Assembly: GCA_021792795.1 (NCBI GenBank)
Contig: JAJYUB010000001.1
Location: 124,001 to 188,000 of the forward strand
DNA length: 64,000 nucleotides
Direction: 5' to 3'
Source: Acidobacteriota bacterium
Lineage (GTDB): Bacteria; Acidobacteriota; Terriglobia; Terriglobales; Acidobacteriaceae
Below, one piece after another: positions 34,983 through 44,196 of this stretch (position 1 is the stretch's first letter; the number at the start of each line of letters is the position of its first letter). The position numbers were made by a program, and so were the translations under genes. The notes under the pieces are model-generated. The model saw only the letters and a list, made by a program, of their open reading frames with translations, made no database searches and was not told the DNA's origin.

Positions 34983-35188
34983 TGGGGCTCCTATGGCGAT
35001 GTTCGTTGGTTTAGATGCTGCCATCGGCGAAGAGGGCGCATCTTACAGGTGGGGAATTCAGGGGAGGGGCGCGAGAAAACCGCGGGTCCCTCCCCTACCC
35101 CTTCGACTGCGCGCAGGGTCCGGTCGGGATGACAAGTTTTTTGTTTTTGGTCGGAGCGATGCCGGAAGCCAGCGGCTCGGGCGCGTAT

Positions 35189-35524
35189 CTAGCTGAGGAT
35201 GACTTCGGCGTTGCCGAGATGCTCGGTGATCAGGCGGCCGACGAGCGGCTTGAGGGACTCACCGGTTTTGGGGAACACAAACTGCTGGGCGGTCTCGTCC
35301 CAATCCAATTTGAAACTGGTGGAAAGAGCGGAAATCCATATCTGGCGGACGGGAGCGTTGGGGGTGAGAACGAATTTGGAGGGCGGCTCGTCGAAGCCGA
35401 TGTTGAGGACGCCGTTCTGTTCTTCCACCTCAAAGTCGGCATCGGACTCGGCAAGGATGAGCGCTTTTTTCAGGGACTCCAAAGCGCTGTCCGCGTGGCG
35501 CCGAAAGGCGATTTCGTCGATCAT
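35189..35524 (-). CDS. cyaY: Iron donor protein CyaY (frataxin)
   Basis: Small iron-binding protein that modulates Fe-S cluster assembly. The 111-residue protein from the ATG at 35524 starts MIDEIAFRRHADSALESLKKAL, an acidic helix typical of frataxin. The beta-sheet part includes FEVEEQNGVLNIGF, PVRQIWISALSTSFKLDWDET and FVFPKTGESLKPLVGRL, the family core. No iscS/iscU genes are in the window. Confidence 0.9.
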   Translation of the reverse strand: MIDEIAFRRHADSALESLKKALILAESDADFEVEEQNGVLNIGFDEPPSKFVLTPNAPVRQIWISALSTSFKLDWDETAQQFVFPKTGESLKPLVGRLITEHLGNAEVILS

Positions 35525-35568
35525 AGAGCCAGTGTACCAACATTCCCGCCGCACCGGATGCACGTAGC

Positions 35569-36945
35569 ATGAAGGCATCGATGCGTAGGGATGCCTGCGG
35601 GCAGAAGAGTTTCCGAGTTGTGACAAGTCGCGGAAAAGGCCGCCGGCCAACTCAGTTGAGCCTCGTATATTTTTCGGTTGTGCTGCTGTTGTTGTGGATG
35701 TTACCGCAGGCGACGGACGCCTATTCATTTCTGACGCATGAAGACCTGGTCGATGTGGCCTGGCACGGGTCGATCCGGCCGGCATTGCTGGCCAGATTTC
35801 CAAAGACCACGGCGGCGCAATTGCGCGAGGCCCGCTCCTACGCCTACGGCGGGACCACCATCCAGGATCTGGGCTATTACCCTTTCGGACATCAGCTTTT
35901 CAGCAATCTGACGCACTACGTGCGGTCGGGCGAATTTGTGAACAACCTGATTCGCGACTCTCGCAATGTGGATGAATACGCGTTTGCGCTGGGCGCGCTG
36001 TCGCACTATGTGGGAGACAGCGACGGACATCGCTTCGCGACCAATCCTTCGACGCCGATCGAGTTTCCGTCGCTTGGGGAAAAGTATGGGCCGGTCGTGA
36101 CCTACGATGAAGCTCCGCATGCGCATGTGCGGACGGAGTTTGCCTACGATGTGGAGCAGTTGGGCCGGCATGAATTTGCGCCGGTGGGATACATGCATGC
36201 GATGGGGTTCAAGGTCCCGCGCAAGCTGGTGGAGCGGGCATTTTTTGAAACCTACGGACTGACGTTGCGGAGCGTGCTGGGACGTCCGCGTCCCGCGTTT
36301 GAAAGCTACGATTCCGCTGTGGGCAAAATGCTGCCGGCAGTTGCCGATGCGGAGGTCCTGATCCACCGCAAGGATTTTCCAGCGGCAGCGGACTTGCAGG
36401 CATTTCATCAGTTTTCCAGTCGGCAGGAGCAAGCGGGGGTTGAGAACGACTGGACCCGGTACAAGCAGAAAGCCGGATTTAAAGTGTATTTCGTTGCATT
36501 CCTGATTCGCATTGCGCCGAAGATTGGGGCCGTTTCCGATTTGGCGATTCGCGGCCCCAGCGCGGAGACGGACCGGTGGTACATCGAGAGCGTCAATCGA
36601 TCCATGGACGATTACGAGCGGATGCTGCGCGAGTTGGCCAAAGACCCGAAGCATGCGCTGGACCTGCCGAATCGGGACCTGGATACGGGCAGCCTGGTGC
36701 GGCCCGGCGCTTACGTGCTGACCGACAAAACCTATGCGGAGCTACTGAAGCATCTGACCGCCGACCCGGAGCGCCGCGTTCCGCCCGGCCTGCGCAACGA
36801 TGTGCTGGCGTATTATGCGGACCCGAACGCGCCGATTTCAACCAGGAAGAATTTGAAGGCATGGAAGCGGGTACAGACGGAGCTGACGACGCTGCGGGGA
36901 ATGCAAACTGCGGGGACCAAGAAAGTCGCCATGCTGCGGCGATAA
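35569..36945 (+). CDS. Zinc-dependent phospholipase C family protein, exported
   Basis: Exported hydrolase with a zinc-dependent phospholipase C/S1-P1 fold. After a signal-like hydrophobic segment (LVYFSVVLLLLWMLPQATDA) the mature protein starts with YSFLTHEDLVDVAWH. Zinc-ligand histidines follow in HQLFSNLTHYVRSGEFV and ALGALSHYVGDSDGHRFATN. The C-terminal half is helical. At 458 residues it is longer than the PLC of clostridia. It could act on phospholipids or phosphate esters for nutrient release. The exact start is uncertain since the N-terminal region before the hydrophobic core is long. Confidence 0.75.
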   Translation: MKASMRRDACGQKSFRVVTSRGKGRRPTQLSLVYFSVVLLLLWMLPQATDAYSFLTHEDLVDVAWHGSIRPALLARFPKTTAAQLREARSYAYGGTTIQDLGYYPFGHQLFSNLTHYVRSGEFVNNLIRDSRNVDEYAFALGALSHYVGDSDGHRFATNPSTPIEFPSLGEKYGPVVTYDEAPHAHVRTEFAYDVEQLGRHEFAPVGYMHAMGFKVPRKLVERAFFETYGLTLRSVLGRPRPAFESYDSAVGKMLPAVADAEVLIHRKDFPAAADLQAFHQFSSRQEQAGVENDWTRYKQKAGFKVYFVAFLIRIAPKIGAVSDLAIRGPSAETDRWYIESVNRSMDDYERMLRELAKDPKHALDLPNRDLDTGSLVRPGAYVLTDKTYAELLKHLTADPERRVPPGLRNDVLAYYADPNAPISTRKNLKAWKRVQTELTTLRGMQTAGTKKVAMLRR

Positions 36946-37042
36946 TCTTTGCGAAGATTTTGTATTTGAAAATTGCGGCGGAAGATTTTGTTGCTGACGA
37001 AGTGACTTGGGGCAGCCAATTTCGTTGACGCTAGGCGGCTGC

Positions 37043-37474
37043 ATGGCCAACAATAGGCTCATGGCAAAAACTGCAGGTTCAGGATCTGGCGCGGGCGATT
37101 TCGGACTGCTCGTGTTGCGCGTTGTGCTGGGAGCGACGCTGTTTTTCAAGCATGGGTTGGAGAAGATCACCCACTTCTCGCAGATGTCCGCTCATTTTCC
37201 TAACCCCCTCCACGTCGGTTCGCATGTCAGCCTGATTTTCGCGCTGCTGTCGGACGCAATCTGCTCGCTGCTGGTGGTGTTGGGACTGGGTACGCGCTTC
37301 GCGGCGTTCATCATTGCCGTGAATATGAGCGTGGCGCTTTATTTTGTGCATCACATGGCGCTGAGGTCGGAACATGGCGAGATGATGCTGATCTACATTG
37401 CCGGATTTCTGGCGCTGATTTTCGCCGGCGGCGGGCGATTCAGCCTCGACTGGAAGTTCTGGGGACGCAGCTAG
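37043..37474 (+). CDS. DoxX-family membrane protein
   Basis: Second DoxX-type protein in the window, unrelated in position to the first. It has four hydrophobic helices: LLVLRVVLGATLFFKHGLEKI opens the domain, followed by SLIFALLSDAICSLLVVLGLGTRFAA, the VALYFVHHMALRSEHGE stretch, and the last helix before GGGRFSLDW. The ATG at 37043 is chosen from the family length. No clear operon partner. Confidence 0.82.
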   Translation: MANNRLMAKTAGSGSGAGDFGLLVLRVVLGATLFFKHGLEKITHFSQMSAHFPNPLHVGSHVSLIFALLSDAICSLLVVLGLGTRFAAFIIAVNMSVALYFVHHMALRSEHGEMMLIYIAGFLALIFAGGGRFSLDWKFWGRS

Positions 37475-37906
37475 GTATGTGTCGGGCATAGATTTGTGGC
37501 GGAGCCTATGGCGTGGGCAGCAGGTTCTGTTTTATGTTCGATTCATGGGCCAGAACTTTATTGCCGGCACGGTCAACCAGACGCTGCTGTTTCCCCCTCG
37601 CTTCACGAGTGGCTTCCCGAGGGCCATCTGGCGCGGTTCCTGGCCGGGGGGCGTTTTACCCGAAACTGCACCGAAGGCTTGCTATAGGCTAGCAACGGGA
37701 TTACGGCCCGCGCCCCCAGTTCGAACACCAGCCCTGCGAACCGCTGCATCGCCCTTGGCAAAACGCTATGCCCGACACGCGCCTAGAAATATTCCCGTCC
37801 AACTTCCGCGCTGGTTTGCCGGCAATTGCATGAAAGCCTGCAACGCAACGATGTAGTTCGCGCCGGTCGACAAATGCACAGCGCGAAACTGATATATTCG
37901 TTGGAG
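37475..37906. other. Gene-poor stretch with transposase remnant
   Basis: A 432-bp gap between the DoxX and DUF6677 genes. Apart from the short decayed transposase fragment at 37544-37680, no coding sequence, repeat or RNA gene was recognised. A weak GATATATTCG lies about 20 nt upstream of the DUF6677 start. Confidence 0.5.
37544..37680 (+). pseudogene. Remnant of an IS1182-type transposase N-terminus
   Basis: The frame from 37544 begins MGQNFIAGTVNQTLLFPP. The next frame continues SLHEWLPEGHLARFLAG, together matching the usual opening of IS1182-family transposases. A one-base loss in the CCCCC run separates the two halves. No later transposase motifs follow, so this is a short decayed fragment. 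Confidence 0.55.
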
Positions 37907-38332
37907 ATGTCCACACCGAAGACCACTACAAGGGAAAATGCGGCGCGTCCGGACGCGGGTCCTCATGGATATGCTGCTGGAATCGTGCTGATTGCCGGCT
38001 GGCTGGTCCCCGGACTCGGCCACCTGGTGCAAGGCAAATGGATCCGGGCAGTGCTGCTCTTTGTCTCCGTCACCTGCATGTTTTCTCTCGGCCTCGCCAT
38101 GCATGGCAAGATTTACGCGGCGAACTCCGGAGAACTGCTCGACATGCTTGGATTTGTCGGCGATCTGGGCAATGGCGCGCTCTATGTCCTGTCCGCTTTT
38201 TTTGGCTGGGGACAAAACATCGTTCAGGTTGTCACTGCGGATTACGGCACCAAATTTATCGTGGTTGCCGGACTGCTGAACTTCATTTCCGCCGTCGATG
38301 CGCACAGCCTTCGGTTGGGGAGGAAGCGCTAA
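37907..38332 (+). CDS. DUF6677 membrane protein
   Basis: Small membrane protein (141 residues from the ATG at 37907) with three or four helices. It begins MSTPKTTTRENAAR. The family-typical AAGIVLIAGWLVPGLGHLVQGKW segment is followed by helices and FISAVDAHSLRLGRKR at the end. The family is widespread in acidobacteria and has no known function. Its stop codon overlaps the next gene's start (TAATG). Confidence 0.72.
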   Translation: MSTPKTTTRENAARPDAGPHGYAAGIVLIAGWLVPGLGHLVQGKWIRAVLLFVSVTCMFSLGLAMHGKIYAANSGELLDMLGFVGDLGNGALYVLSAFFGWGQNIVQVVTADYGTKFIVVAGLLNFISAVDAHSLRLGRKR

Positions 38333-38511
38333 TGTACACTCCCTCGCACTTCACCGCGGTGCTGCTGTTCGCTCTTTTTGCCTCCGTGGTATTCGGCATC
38401 ACGCAACGCTCGGAGACTCGCGCCATGGTCCGCTACGGCGTGTACTGTTTTTGCCTGTTTGTGCTGGGAACGATCGCCGCCAGTTGGGCGATGTGGCTCA
38501 TCAAGCACTGA
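38332..38511 (+). CDS. Small membrane protein coupled to DUF6677
   Basis: A 59-residue protein with two helices (about 6-22 and 37-55), beginning MYTPSHFTAVLLFALFASVVFGITQ. Its ATG overlaps the stop of the DUF6677 gene, a strong sign of translational coupling and of a two-protein unit. No function known. Confidence 0.65.
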   Translation: MYTPSHFTAVLLFALFASVVFGITQRSETRAMVRYGVYCFCLFVLGTIAASWAMWLIKH

Positions 38512-38580
38512 AGGGTCCCATGCGCCCTTGCTAGCCGGCTGTAGGTTGGGAAGGTTCCCCGCGCGGGCGATTTGCCCCCA

Positions 38581-39582
38581 TCAATGCCAGCGCTTCTCCC
38601 ACAGCATCGCGTCGAAGCGGTGCTGCACGCGGTAGCCAAGCCGCCGATAGAGGCTGATGGCGCTTTGGTTCTGCTCGGTGACGGTCAGCGTTACGGCCTT
38701 GCATCCGCTGGCCCGGATAGAGGCCGCGGACAAATCGAGTAGTTTCTCCCCAATCCCCTGGCGCTGGAATTCCGGCAGAACGCATACCTGAATCACATGG
38801 CCGACACTGGCGCTCACCCGCGAACACAACAGCAGGCCAAATAGCCGATCGTCGTTCGGCGCCGCCAATACCCAGGATGCCTGTTCCTCAAAAATTCCAC
38901 ACCCTGGGAATCGCACAACATTGTGCAAAAATCGCTGCGCTCCTCCCAGCGACACATATTGATCGTTGATTCCACTGTCGATATGCCCCGCGTAAGACGC
39001 GGTAATCAGTTGCGGCGACAGTTCGAAGTCGGAGTTCTTCCATCGCCGGTAATGACCGCCTCCGGGGCCTTCGAATTCGTCGGGATGTACCGCGAGAGCG
39101 GCCCCGGATGGCTCGGGCGGATCCAATTCCAATTCCATGAACAGCCGCGGATACAGTTGAAACCCGGCCCGCTCGAACGGTCCGCGATGCAGGTCGTGCG
39201 GATGCAGCAACAGTTGCGCTTCCACGCGGGTCAGGTCGGGCGAGTGCAGCAGGGTCTCCAGCAACCGATCGATCAACTGCTGTTCAATTTTGATCGCTGC
39301 GGCTTCGTCCACCGCTTGGCGCGAAGCGAAGACATCCCCAATGACCGCTTTATTGGTTTCGTACACGCAAAAGATATAGCCGCAGACCCGGCCCTGGTCC
39401 AGGGCAGCGTAGCCGCTGAGCAAATGCGACTCGATGTACTGCAATACAAGGCTGGCTGAACTGCGATAGTCCCAGTGAAGGCGCTGGCTCCACAGCGCGC
39501 TTTCCTCCTCCAGCAGGGGACGAAGATGCTGCGCGGAAAAATGGCGCAGATCCAGAAATTCGAGTTGGAGCACGGAGGTCAT
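38581..39582 (-). CDS. GNAT-family N-acetyltransferase (double domain)
   Basis: Predicted acetyltransferase of about 333 residues. The C-terminal GNAT domain is clear: QVCVLPEFQRQGIGEKLLDL is the acetyl-CoA loop (motif A), followed by KAVTLTVTEQNQSAISLYRRLGYR. The N-terminal half (from MTSVLQLEFLDLRHFSAQHL) probably forms a second, degenerate GNAT fold with ALDQGRVCGYIFCVYE. The chosen ATG at 39582 starts before the first domain; the frame is open to 39738. Substrate unknown. Confidence 0.78.
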   Translation of the reverse strand: MTSVLQLEFLDLRHFSAQHLRPLLEEESALWSQRLHWDYRSSASLVLQYIESHLLSGYAALDQGRVCGYIFCVYETNKAVIGDVFASRQAVDEAAAIKIEQQLIDRLLETLLHSPDLTRVEAQLLLHPHDLHRGPFERAGFQLYPRLFMELELDPPEPSGAALAVHPDEFEGPGGGHYRRWKNSDFELSPQLITASYAGHIDSGINDQYVSLGGAQRFLHNVVRFPGCGIFEEQASWVLAAPNDDRLFGLLLCSRVSASVGHVIQVCVLPEFQRQGIGEKLLDLSAASIRASGCKAVTLTVTEQNQSAISLYRRLGYRVQHRFDAMLWEKRWH

Positions 39583-39776
39583 GGTCAAATGCGCAGTCGA
39601 ATCCTGAAGCGAGGTTCGCGATTGCGCGCGGCCAACGATATCGACCGTATGGCGCGAGTGTACGGCATTGCGGGCCAAATCGAAAAGCCGCAAACCGGGA
39701 AATAGGGCCGGATTTTCGGGGCGTATATCAACTGACACCGCCCGGTCGACATCCGCAATCGATGCGTGCTGGAGCT

Positions 39777-41510
39777 TTATTGAGCCTGCGGGCTCACCCG
39801 ATAGACTGTCAGGTCCTGCGGGCGATAGAAAAAGAGCGGCTCATATTGTCGCCCCGCCAACAACTTCTTCAGTTGGTCACGGGAGAGCTGCTCTTCCTCC
39901 TCGTTGGAAAAATCCTGCACCACCAGCAGATGTTCTTCCGGTGGAACTCCGGACCGCTGATAGTTGGAAACGCGCTCGTTCAAGTAAAAGCCCAGGCCAT
40001 ACTGGACGTCGCGGCGGGCCTGGTACACGGCAACGATACGGGGAGCATCCGGGAGGGCAGCGACTTCATGGGCCAGGGTGCGCGCTGAATATTTTTGATC
40101 GAGCAGGATGCCATTGCGCGTTCCCAGAAGGAACACGAGAATCAGCGCCACTGGCACCAGCGTTGCCACGCGGAGCCGGTTCATCCCAAAGCGCGCCACC
40201 ACCACCACCACCCCGATGCCGACGGCCGTGCCGTCCATCAGGGCGGCGGCGATCACGCGCGGAGGCGGCCATTGGCGCGGATGGACCAGAATCATTGGCA
40301 ACATCAGCGTCGCCGCCACCAGCGCACCCACCACGATGGCATGGATCGTCAGCAGAGGCATCTTCAGCCCGCGCTTGCGGATGCGATTCAGATAGTCGCC
40401 GCAAAGAATGGTGATCGGCGGCAACGCGGGCAGTATGTATCCGGGCAGTTTCGACTGGGAGAAACTGAAAAAGACGATGGGAAACGCGGCCCACAACACA
40501 AGAAATTCAGGGAACGCATCCCCCGCCCTGGGATTTCCAATGTATCGGTCGGGATTGCGACGGACCTTCCATTCATCGATGGAATCGCGCACCGCGTCCC
40601 AGCAGGCGGTCCATGCCAGGGCAAGCCATGGCAGCAGCGCCAGCGCCGTGATCGGAATATAGAACCAGATGGCTTGAGAATGCCGGAAGCGGTCGGTGGC
40701 AAAACGTTCCAGATTGTGTTCCCAGAAAAACACCCGTAAGAACTGCGGGTTTCGATGCTGGACGGCAATAAACCAGGGCAACACCATGGCCAGATACAAC
40801 ACAATCCCCGGCATCCAGATGGTGCGGCGCAGTAGCGACCACTCCTTGCGCAGCGCCGCAAACAGAAAAATAATGGCGAACGCCATCATGGGCGCTACAG
40901 GGCCTTTGGCGAGCGTGGCGGCGCCTCCAAAAAAATAGAGGTCGAACAGCCAGAATTTTTTGTCGGTTTCATACCAGGCATACCAGCCCAGCATTCCAAT
41001 GCAGAAAGGCGCTGCCAGTTGCATGTCCGTGGAGGCTCCGCGGGCGAATCCAATGATTCCGGCGCAGGAGACGGTGATCAGCGCGGCATCCAGTTGCCCA
41101 CCCGGACGAAACCGGCGCATGTGCAGGTAAATCAGGACGATCAAAATAAATGCGAATTCAGCCGAAGGCAGGCGCGCCGACCAGTCATGCACGCCAAAGT
41201 CTTTAAAGGAGAACATGGCCCGCCAGTAGTACAGCGCGGGCTTTTCCAGCCACGGCTTGCCATATAAAACGGGAGTGATAAAGTCATGCCGGGCCAGCAT
41301 TTCCCGCGCGATTTGCGCGTAGCGTGGCTCGTCGGCGCCCACCAGGCCAATCACCGACCCTCCCAGGTAGGGAACCAGCCCATACCCAAGAAAAAACGTC
41401 GTGAAGCCCAGTAGCGTGGCAAACTCAGCCACCGTCGCTGCGGTGAGATTCTGCCAGAAGCTTCCTCCTGGCAGGTATTGCCTCCAATTGTCGCTTCGGT
41501 TTGCGGTCAC
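39777..41510 (-). CDS. GT39/ArnT-type membrane glycosyltransferase
   Basis: Integral membrane glycosyltransferase of the PMT/ArnT group that uses a polyprenyl-phosphate sugar donor. The first extracytoplasmic loop has VGADEPRYAQIAREMLARHD and PWLEKPALYYW, the conserved catalytic DE plus KPP/KPA motif. Around a dozen hydrophobic helices follow, then a C-terminal soluble domain (last ~100 residues). 577 residues is typical. It is read convergently with the next gene upstream. Likely target is a surface lipid or glycan; not determinable from the sequence. Confidence 0.85.
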   Translation of the reverse strand: MTANRSDNWRQYLPGGSFWQNLTAATVAEFATLLGFTTFFLGYGLVPYLGGSVIGLVGADEPRYAQIAREMLARHDFITPVLYGKPWLEKPALYYWRAMFSFKDFGVHDWSARLPSAEFAFILIVLIYLHMRRFRPGGQLDAALITVSCAGIIGFARGASTDMQLAAPFCIGMLGWYAWYETDKKFWLFDLYFFGGAATLAKGPVAPMMAFAIIFLFAALRKEWSLLRRTIWMPGIVLYLAMVLPWFIAVQHRNPQFLRVFFWEHNLERFATDRFRHSQAIWFYIPITALALLPWLALAWTACWDAVRDSIDEWKVRRNPDRYIGNPRAGDAFPEFLVLWAAFPIVFFSFSQSKLPGYILPALPPITILCGDYLNRIRKRGLKMPLLTIHAIVVGALVAATLMLPMILVHPRQWPPPRVIAAALMDGTAVGIGVVVVVARFGMNRLRVATLVPVALILVFLLGTRNGILLDQKYSARTLAHEVAALPDAPRIVAVYQARRDVQYGLGFYLNERVSNYQRSGVPPEEHLLVVQDFSNEEEEQLSRDQLKKLLAGRQYEPLFFYRPQDLTVYRVSPQAQ

Positions 41511-41691
41511 TTCGTCCTGAGCACTCGGCTTCGCATCGATTTGCGCGCGAAGACCTTTCTCAGCCTACCAAATGCTGCGGTGAATGACGATGGAAAGCGA
41601 AAATGCGCGAAAGGAACACTGCTTCGTTGGCAGAGGAATGCACGAATGCCCCTGTCCAAGGTATCGTTTTAATCTGACAGGATATTTTGTT

Positions 41692-42555
41692 ATGGAAATC
41701 TCCAGACGCCGCATGTTGGAAAGTATCGTCGCCGGCGCGGCAATGGCGACAGGCGCGCCGGCACTGTGGTCTGCGAGTGGTCCCCCTGTCCCGCGGCGAG
41801 GACGGATCCAGCAATCCGTGTGCCGCTGGTGTTATCCGAAGATCCAGTTGGACGACCTGAGTGCGTACGCGGCGCACATCGGCCTCAAGGGCGTCGATCT
41901 CCTCAATCCCGACGAGTACGAAATTCCGCGGCGCTATGGATTGATCTGCACCATGGGCTACGCCGGCGGCGGCCAGATTGCCCAGGGCTTGAATCGCCTC
42001 GAAAATCACGCAGCCATTGAAAACGCATTTCGCCAGAACATTCCTGTGGCGTCTAAAGCCGGGGTGCCGAATGTCATCGCATTCTCCGGCAATCGCGCCG
42101 GGCTCTCCGACGAGCAAGGCGCGAAGAACACGGTGCTTGGATTGAACCGAGTGAAAAAAATTGCCGAGGACCACGGCGTCACCATCTGCATGGAGCTGTT
42201 GAACAGCAAGGTCAATCATAAGGATTACATGTGCGACCATACCGCCTGGGGAGTGGATGTGATGCGGCAGGTGAACTCACCCAATGTCAAACTGCTGTAC
42301 GACATCTACCACATGCAAATTATGGAAGGCGATTTAATCGACACTATCCAGCAGAACATTCAATGGCTCGGCCACTTCCACACCGGCGGCGTTCCAGGGC
42401 GGCACGAACTCAACGACCGGCAGGAAGTCCAGTGGGACGGCGTGATGCGCGGAATCCTGGCTACGAACTATCACGGATATGTTGCGCACGAGTTTGTCCC
42501 CGCCGGCGATCCTTGCGCAGCCTTGTTGCAGGCAGCCAACCTTTGCGACGTGTAG
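41692..42555 (+). CDS. Tat-exported TIM-barrel sugar isomerase-like protein
   Basis: Hydroxypyruvate isomerase/sugar phosphate isomerase-epimerase family (AP endonuclease 2 fold). From the ATG at 41692 the N-terminus is MEISRRRMLESIVAGAAMAT, a twin-arginine signal. The barrel carries TICMELLNSKVNHKDY and LLYDIYHMQIMEGDLIDTIQ, with metal-binding Glu, Asp and His residues, followed by WLGHFHTGGVPGRHE, typical of Hyi-like proteins. Secreted members are common in acidobacteria and planctomycetes. Substrate unknown. Confidence 0.83.
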   Translation: MEISRRRMLESIVAGAAMATGAPALWSASGPPVPRRGRIQQSVCRWCYPKIQLDDLSAYAAHIGLKGVDLLNPDEYEIPRRYGLICTMGYAGGGQIAQGLNRLENHAAIENAFRQNIPVASKAGVPNVIAFSGNRAGLSDEQGAKNTVLGLNRVKKIAEDHGVTICMELLNSKVNHKDYMCDHTAWGVDVMRQVNSPNVKLLYDIYHMQIMEGDLIDTIQQNIQWLGHFHTGGVPGRHELNDRQEVQWDGVMRGILATNYHGYVAHEFVPAGDPCAALLQAANLCDV

Positions 42556-42584
42556 CCGGCGCAATCCGACAGAGACCCGGCTCG

Positions 42585-43652
42585 TTACGCTTCTCCGGCG
42601 GCGGCATGGAGATGAAGATGCCGGCGCACTGCATCTAGAATGCGGTCGGTGGCCGCGTCGATGGGCCCATCCATGGTGCAGCCGCTGGCATTTTCGTGCC
42701 CGCCGCCGCCAAACTGCTCCGCCACAGGGGTCACTCGAACCGTGCTCTTGCTGCGTAAACTGACGCGAATCCGCCGGTCCGCCATCTCGCGCAGAAATAC
42801 CGCGACCTCGACGCCGGAAATCCCAATCGCATAGTTGACGATGCCGAGCGAATCTTCGTCGCTGGCCCCCAGTCGGACCATATCGTCATGTGTGACCCAC
42901 AACCAGGCCACGCTGCCCTCCCTTTGCAATGTCGTCAGCGCCGCGCCCAGCAGACGCATCTTGGAGAGCGGATTGCTGAAGTACAGGTCCTCGGCAATGC
43001 GCGCCGGGGTCGCTCCCATGTCGACCAGGTCCCTGGCCAGCGCGAAGGTGCCGGCGTCCGTGCCTTCATAACAAAATGAACCGGTATCGCTCAACAGGGC
43101 GGTGTAGAGGCAGGTCGCCATCGCCGGCGTTACCGTCACTTTGGCCGCGACGGCCAGCCGGTAGACCATCTCCGCAACTGCACTTGCCCTTGTGTCGATC
43201 CAATTGACGCTGGCAAACGGGTTGCCGCTGGTATGGTGGTCGATGTTGATCAGAAATGTATCTTCCAGCCCTTGGAGCCGCGACCGCTCCACGCTGTCGC
43301 ACTCCAGAAAAATCACAGCGTCCGCCTCAAAACCATGCGCCAGGCCGGCGCAGCGGCGGATCTGTTCCGCGGCAGGAAGTGTTCGATAGATGACAGGCAC
43401 GGGATCGTAGAGCTGCATTTCCGCCTGCTTGCCCATCGCGTTCAGCGTCATCCACAACGCCAGCAGGGACCCGACGGCATCGCCATCCGGGCGACAGTGC
43501 GACGTCAGCAGAAAACGCTGCCGCTGCCGGATCGCCTCCAGCACCGCTGCGATCGGCTGGCCCAATGCGTCCCGCGCCGGCGTGTCGATGCGACCTCCGT
43601 GTTCAACTGGACTTCCTGGCGTTCGCCGTTCGGTCGTGGTGGGTTCCGTCAT
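42585..43652 (-). CDS. nrnA: DHH phosphoesterase NrnA-like (oligoribonuclease/pAp phosphatase)
   Basis: Cytosolic DHH/DHHA1 phosphoesterase that removes nucleotides from short oligoribonucleotides and hydrolyses pAp. Motifs in order: SHCRPDGDAVGSLLAL (motif I), LECDSVER (motif II), NIDHHTSG (DHH motif III), SAVAEMVYRL (motif IV), and the C-terminal DHHA1 motif FGGGGHENASG. Full length (355). The start codon is 2 nt after the rbfA stop, so they form an operon, the common rbfA-nrnA arrangement. Confidence 0.9.
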   Translation of the reverse strand: MTEPTTTERRTPGSPVEHGGRIDTPARDALGQPIAAVLEAIRQRQRFLLTSHCRPDGDAVGSLLALWMTLNAMGKQAEMQLYDPVPVIYRTLPAAEQIRRCAGLAHGFEADAVIFLECDSVERSRLQGLEDTFLINIDHHTSGNPFASVNWIDTRASAVAEMVYRLAVAAKVTVTPAMATCLYTALLSDTGSFCYEGTDAGTFALARDLVDMGATPARIAEDLYFSNPLSKMRLLGAALTTLQREGSVAWLWVTHDDMVRLGASDEDSLGIVNYAIGISGVEVAVFLREMADRRIRVSLRSKSTVRVTPVAEQFGGGGHENASGCTMDGPIDAATDRILDAVRRHLHLHAAAGEA

Positions 43653-43654
43653 TT

Positions 43655-44092
43655 TTATTCGTGCCCGCTCGATGCCGGCTTCATCGTCGCGGCGGCCTGC
43701 GCGCTTTCTTGTTGCAACCTTTCTTTTTGCCGGTTGCGCCGTTCCACCCGTCCCAGCAGTTCGTCGATTCTCGCCCGCACCGGTTCGGAGTGGTCCACCT
43801 GAAAAAACAACTCCGGAATATGGCGTACGCCCATCCGCTGCAGCAATTGATGGCGAATGTAGCCGCGCGCCGCTTCCAGGCCAGCCAGCATGTCTTCCTC
43901 GTCCTTGCTGTCTCCGTCCACGGCCACATAAATCCGCGCCGATTTTCCCCCGGGGGCCATCACCACTTCGCTCACGTAGCCGAAGTTGATGCGTGGATCG
44001 CTGAGCTGGCCTTCCAGCATGGCGCTGATTTCCTCGCGCAGCGTCTCCGCCACGCGGTTCCTGTGATAGGTGCGTCCGCGTTGTTCCGCCAT
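43655..44092 (-). CDS. rbfA: 30S ribosome-binding factor A
   Basis: KH-domain-like assembly factor for the small ribosomal subunit (late 16S rRNA 5' maturation and cold response). The N-terminal HRNRVAETLREEISAMLEGQLSDPRI and the later DEEDMLAGLEAARGYIRHQLLQRMGVRHIPELFFQVD match the family. A Lys/Arg/Gln-rich tail extends it to 145 residues. It is followed closely by nrnA and preceded by the ylxP-like gene after about 100 nt. Confidence 0.93.
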   Translation of the reverse strand: MAEQRGRTYHRNRVAETLREEISAMLEGQLSDPRINFGYVSEVVMAPGGKSARIYVAVDGDSKDEEDMLAGLEAARGYIRHQLLQRMGVRHIPELFFQVDHSEPVRARIDELLGRVERRNRQKERLQQESAQAAATMKPASSGHE

Positions 44093-44196
44093 CGTGTCAC
44101 CCCTTTGGATTTCATTGCATCGGACCGCTGCTACAAAGAATGCTGCAGACGAATGAGGATATCAAACTTGCGCCGCAATCAACCAATGCGCATGTC

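Noticed and set aside
35080-35132. CCCTTCGACTGCGCGCAGGGTC...GGTCGGGATGACAAG segment
   Set aside because: Probably another piece of the interspersed repeat family, but ends are not definable, so it was not listed as a copy.
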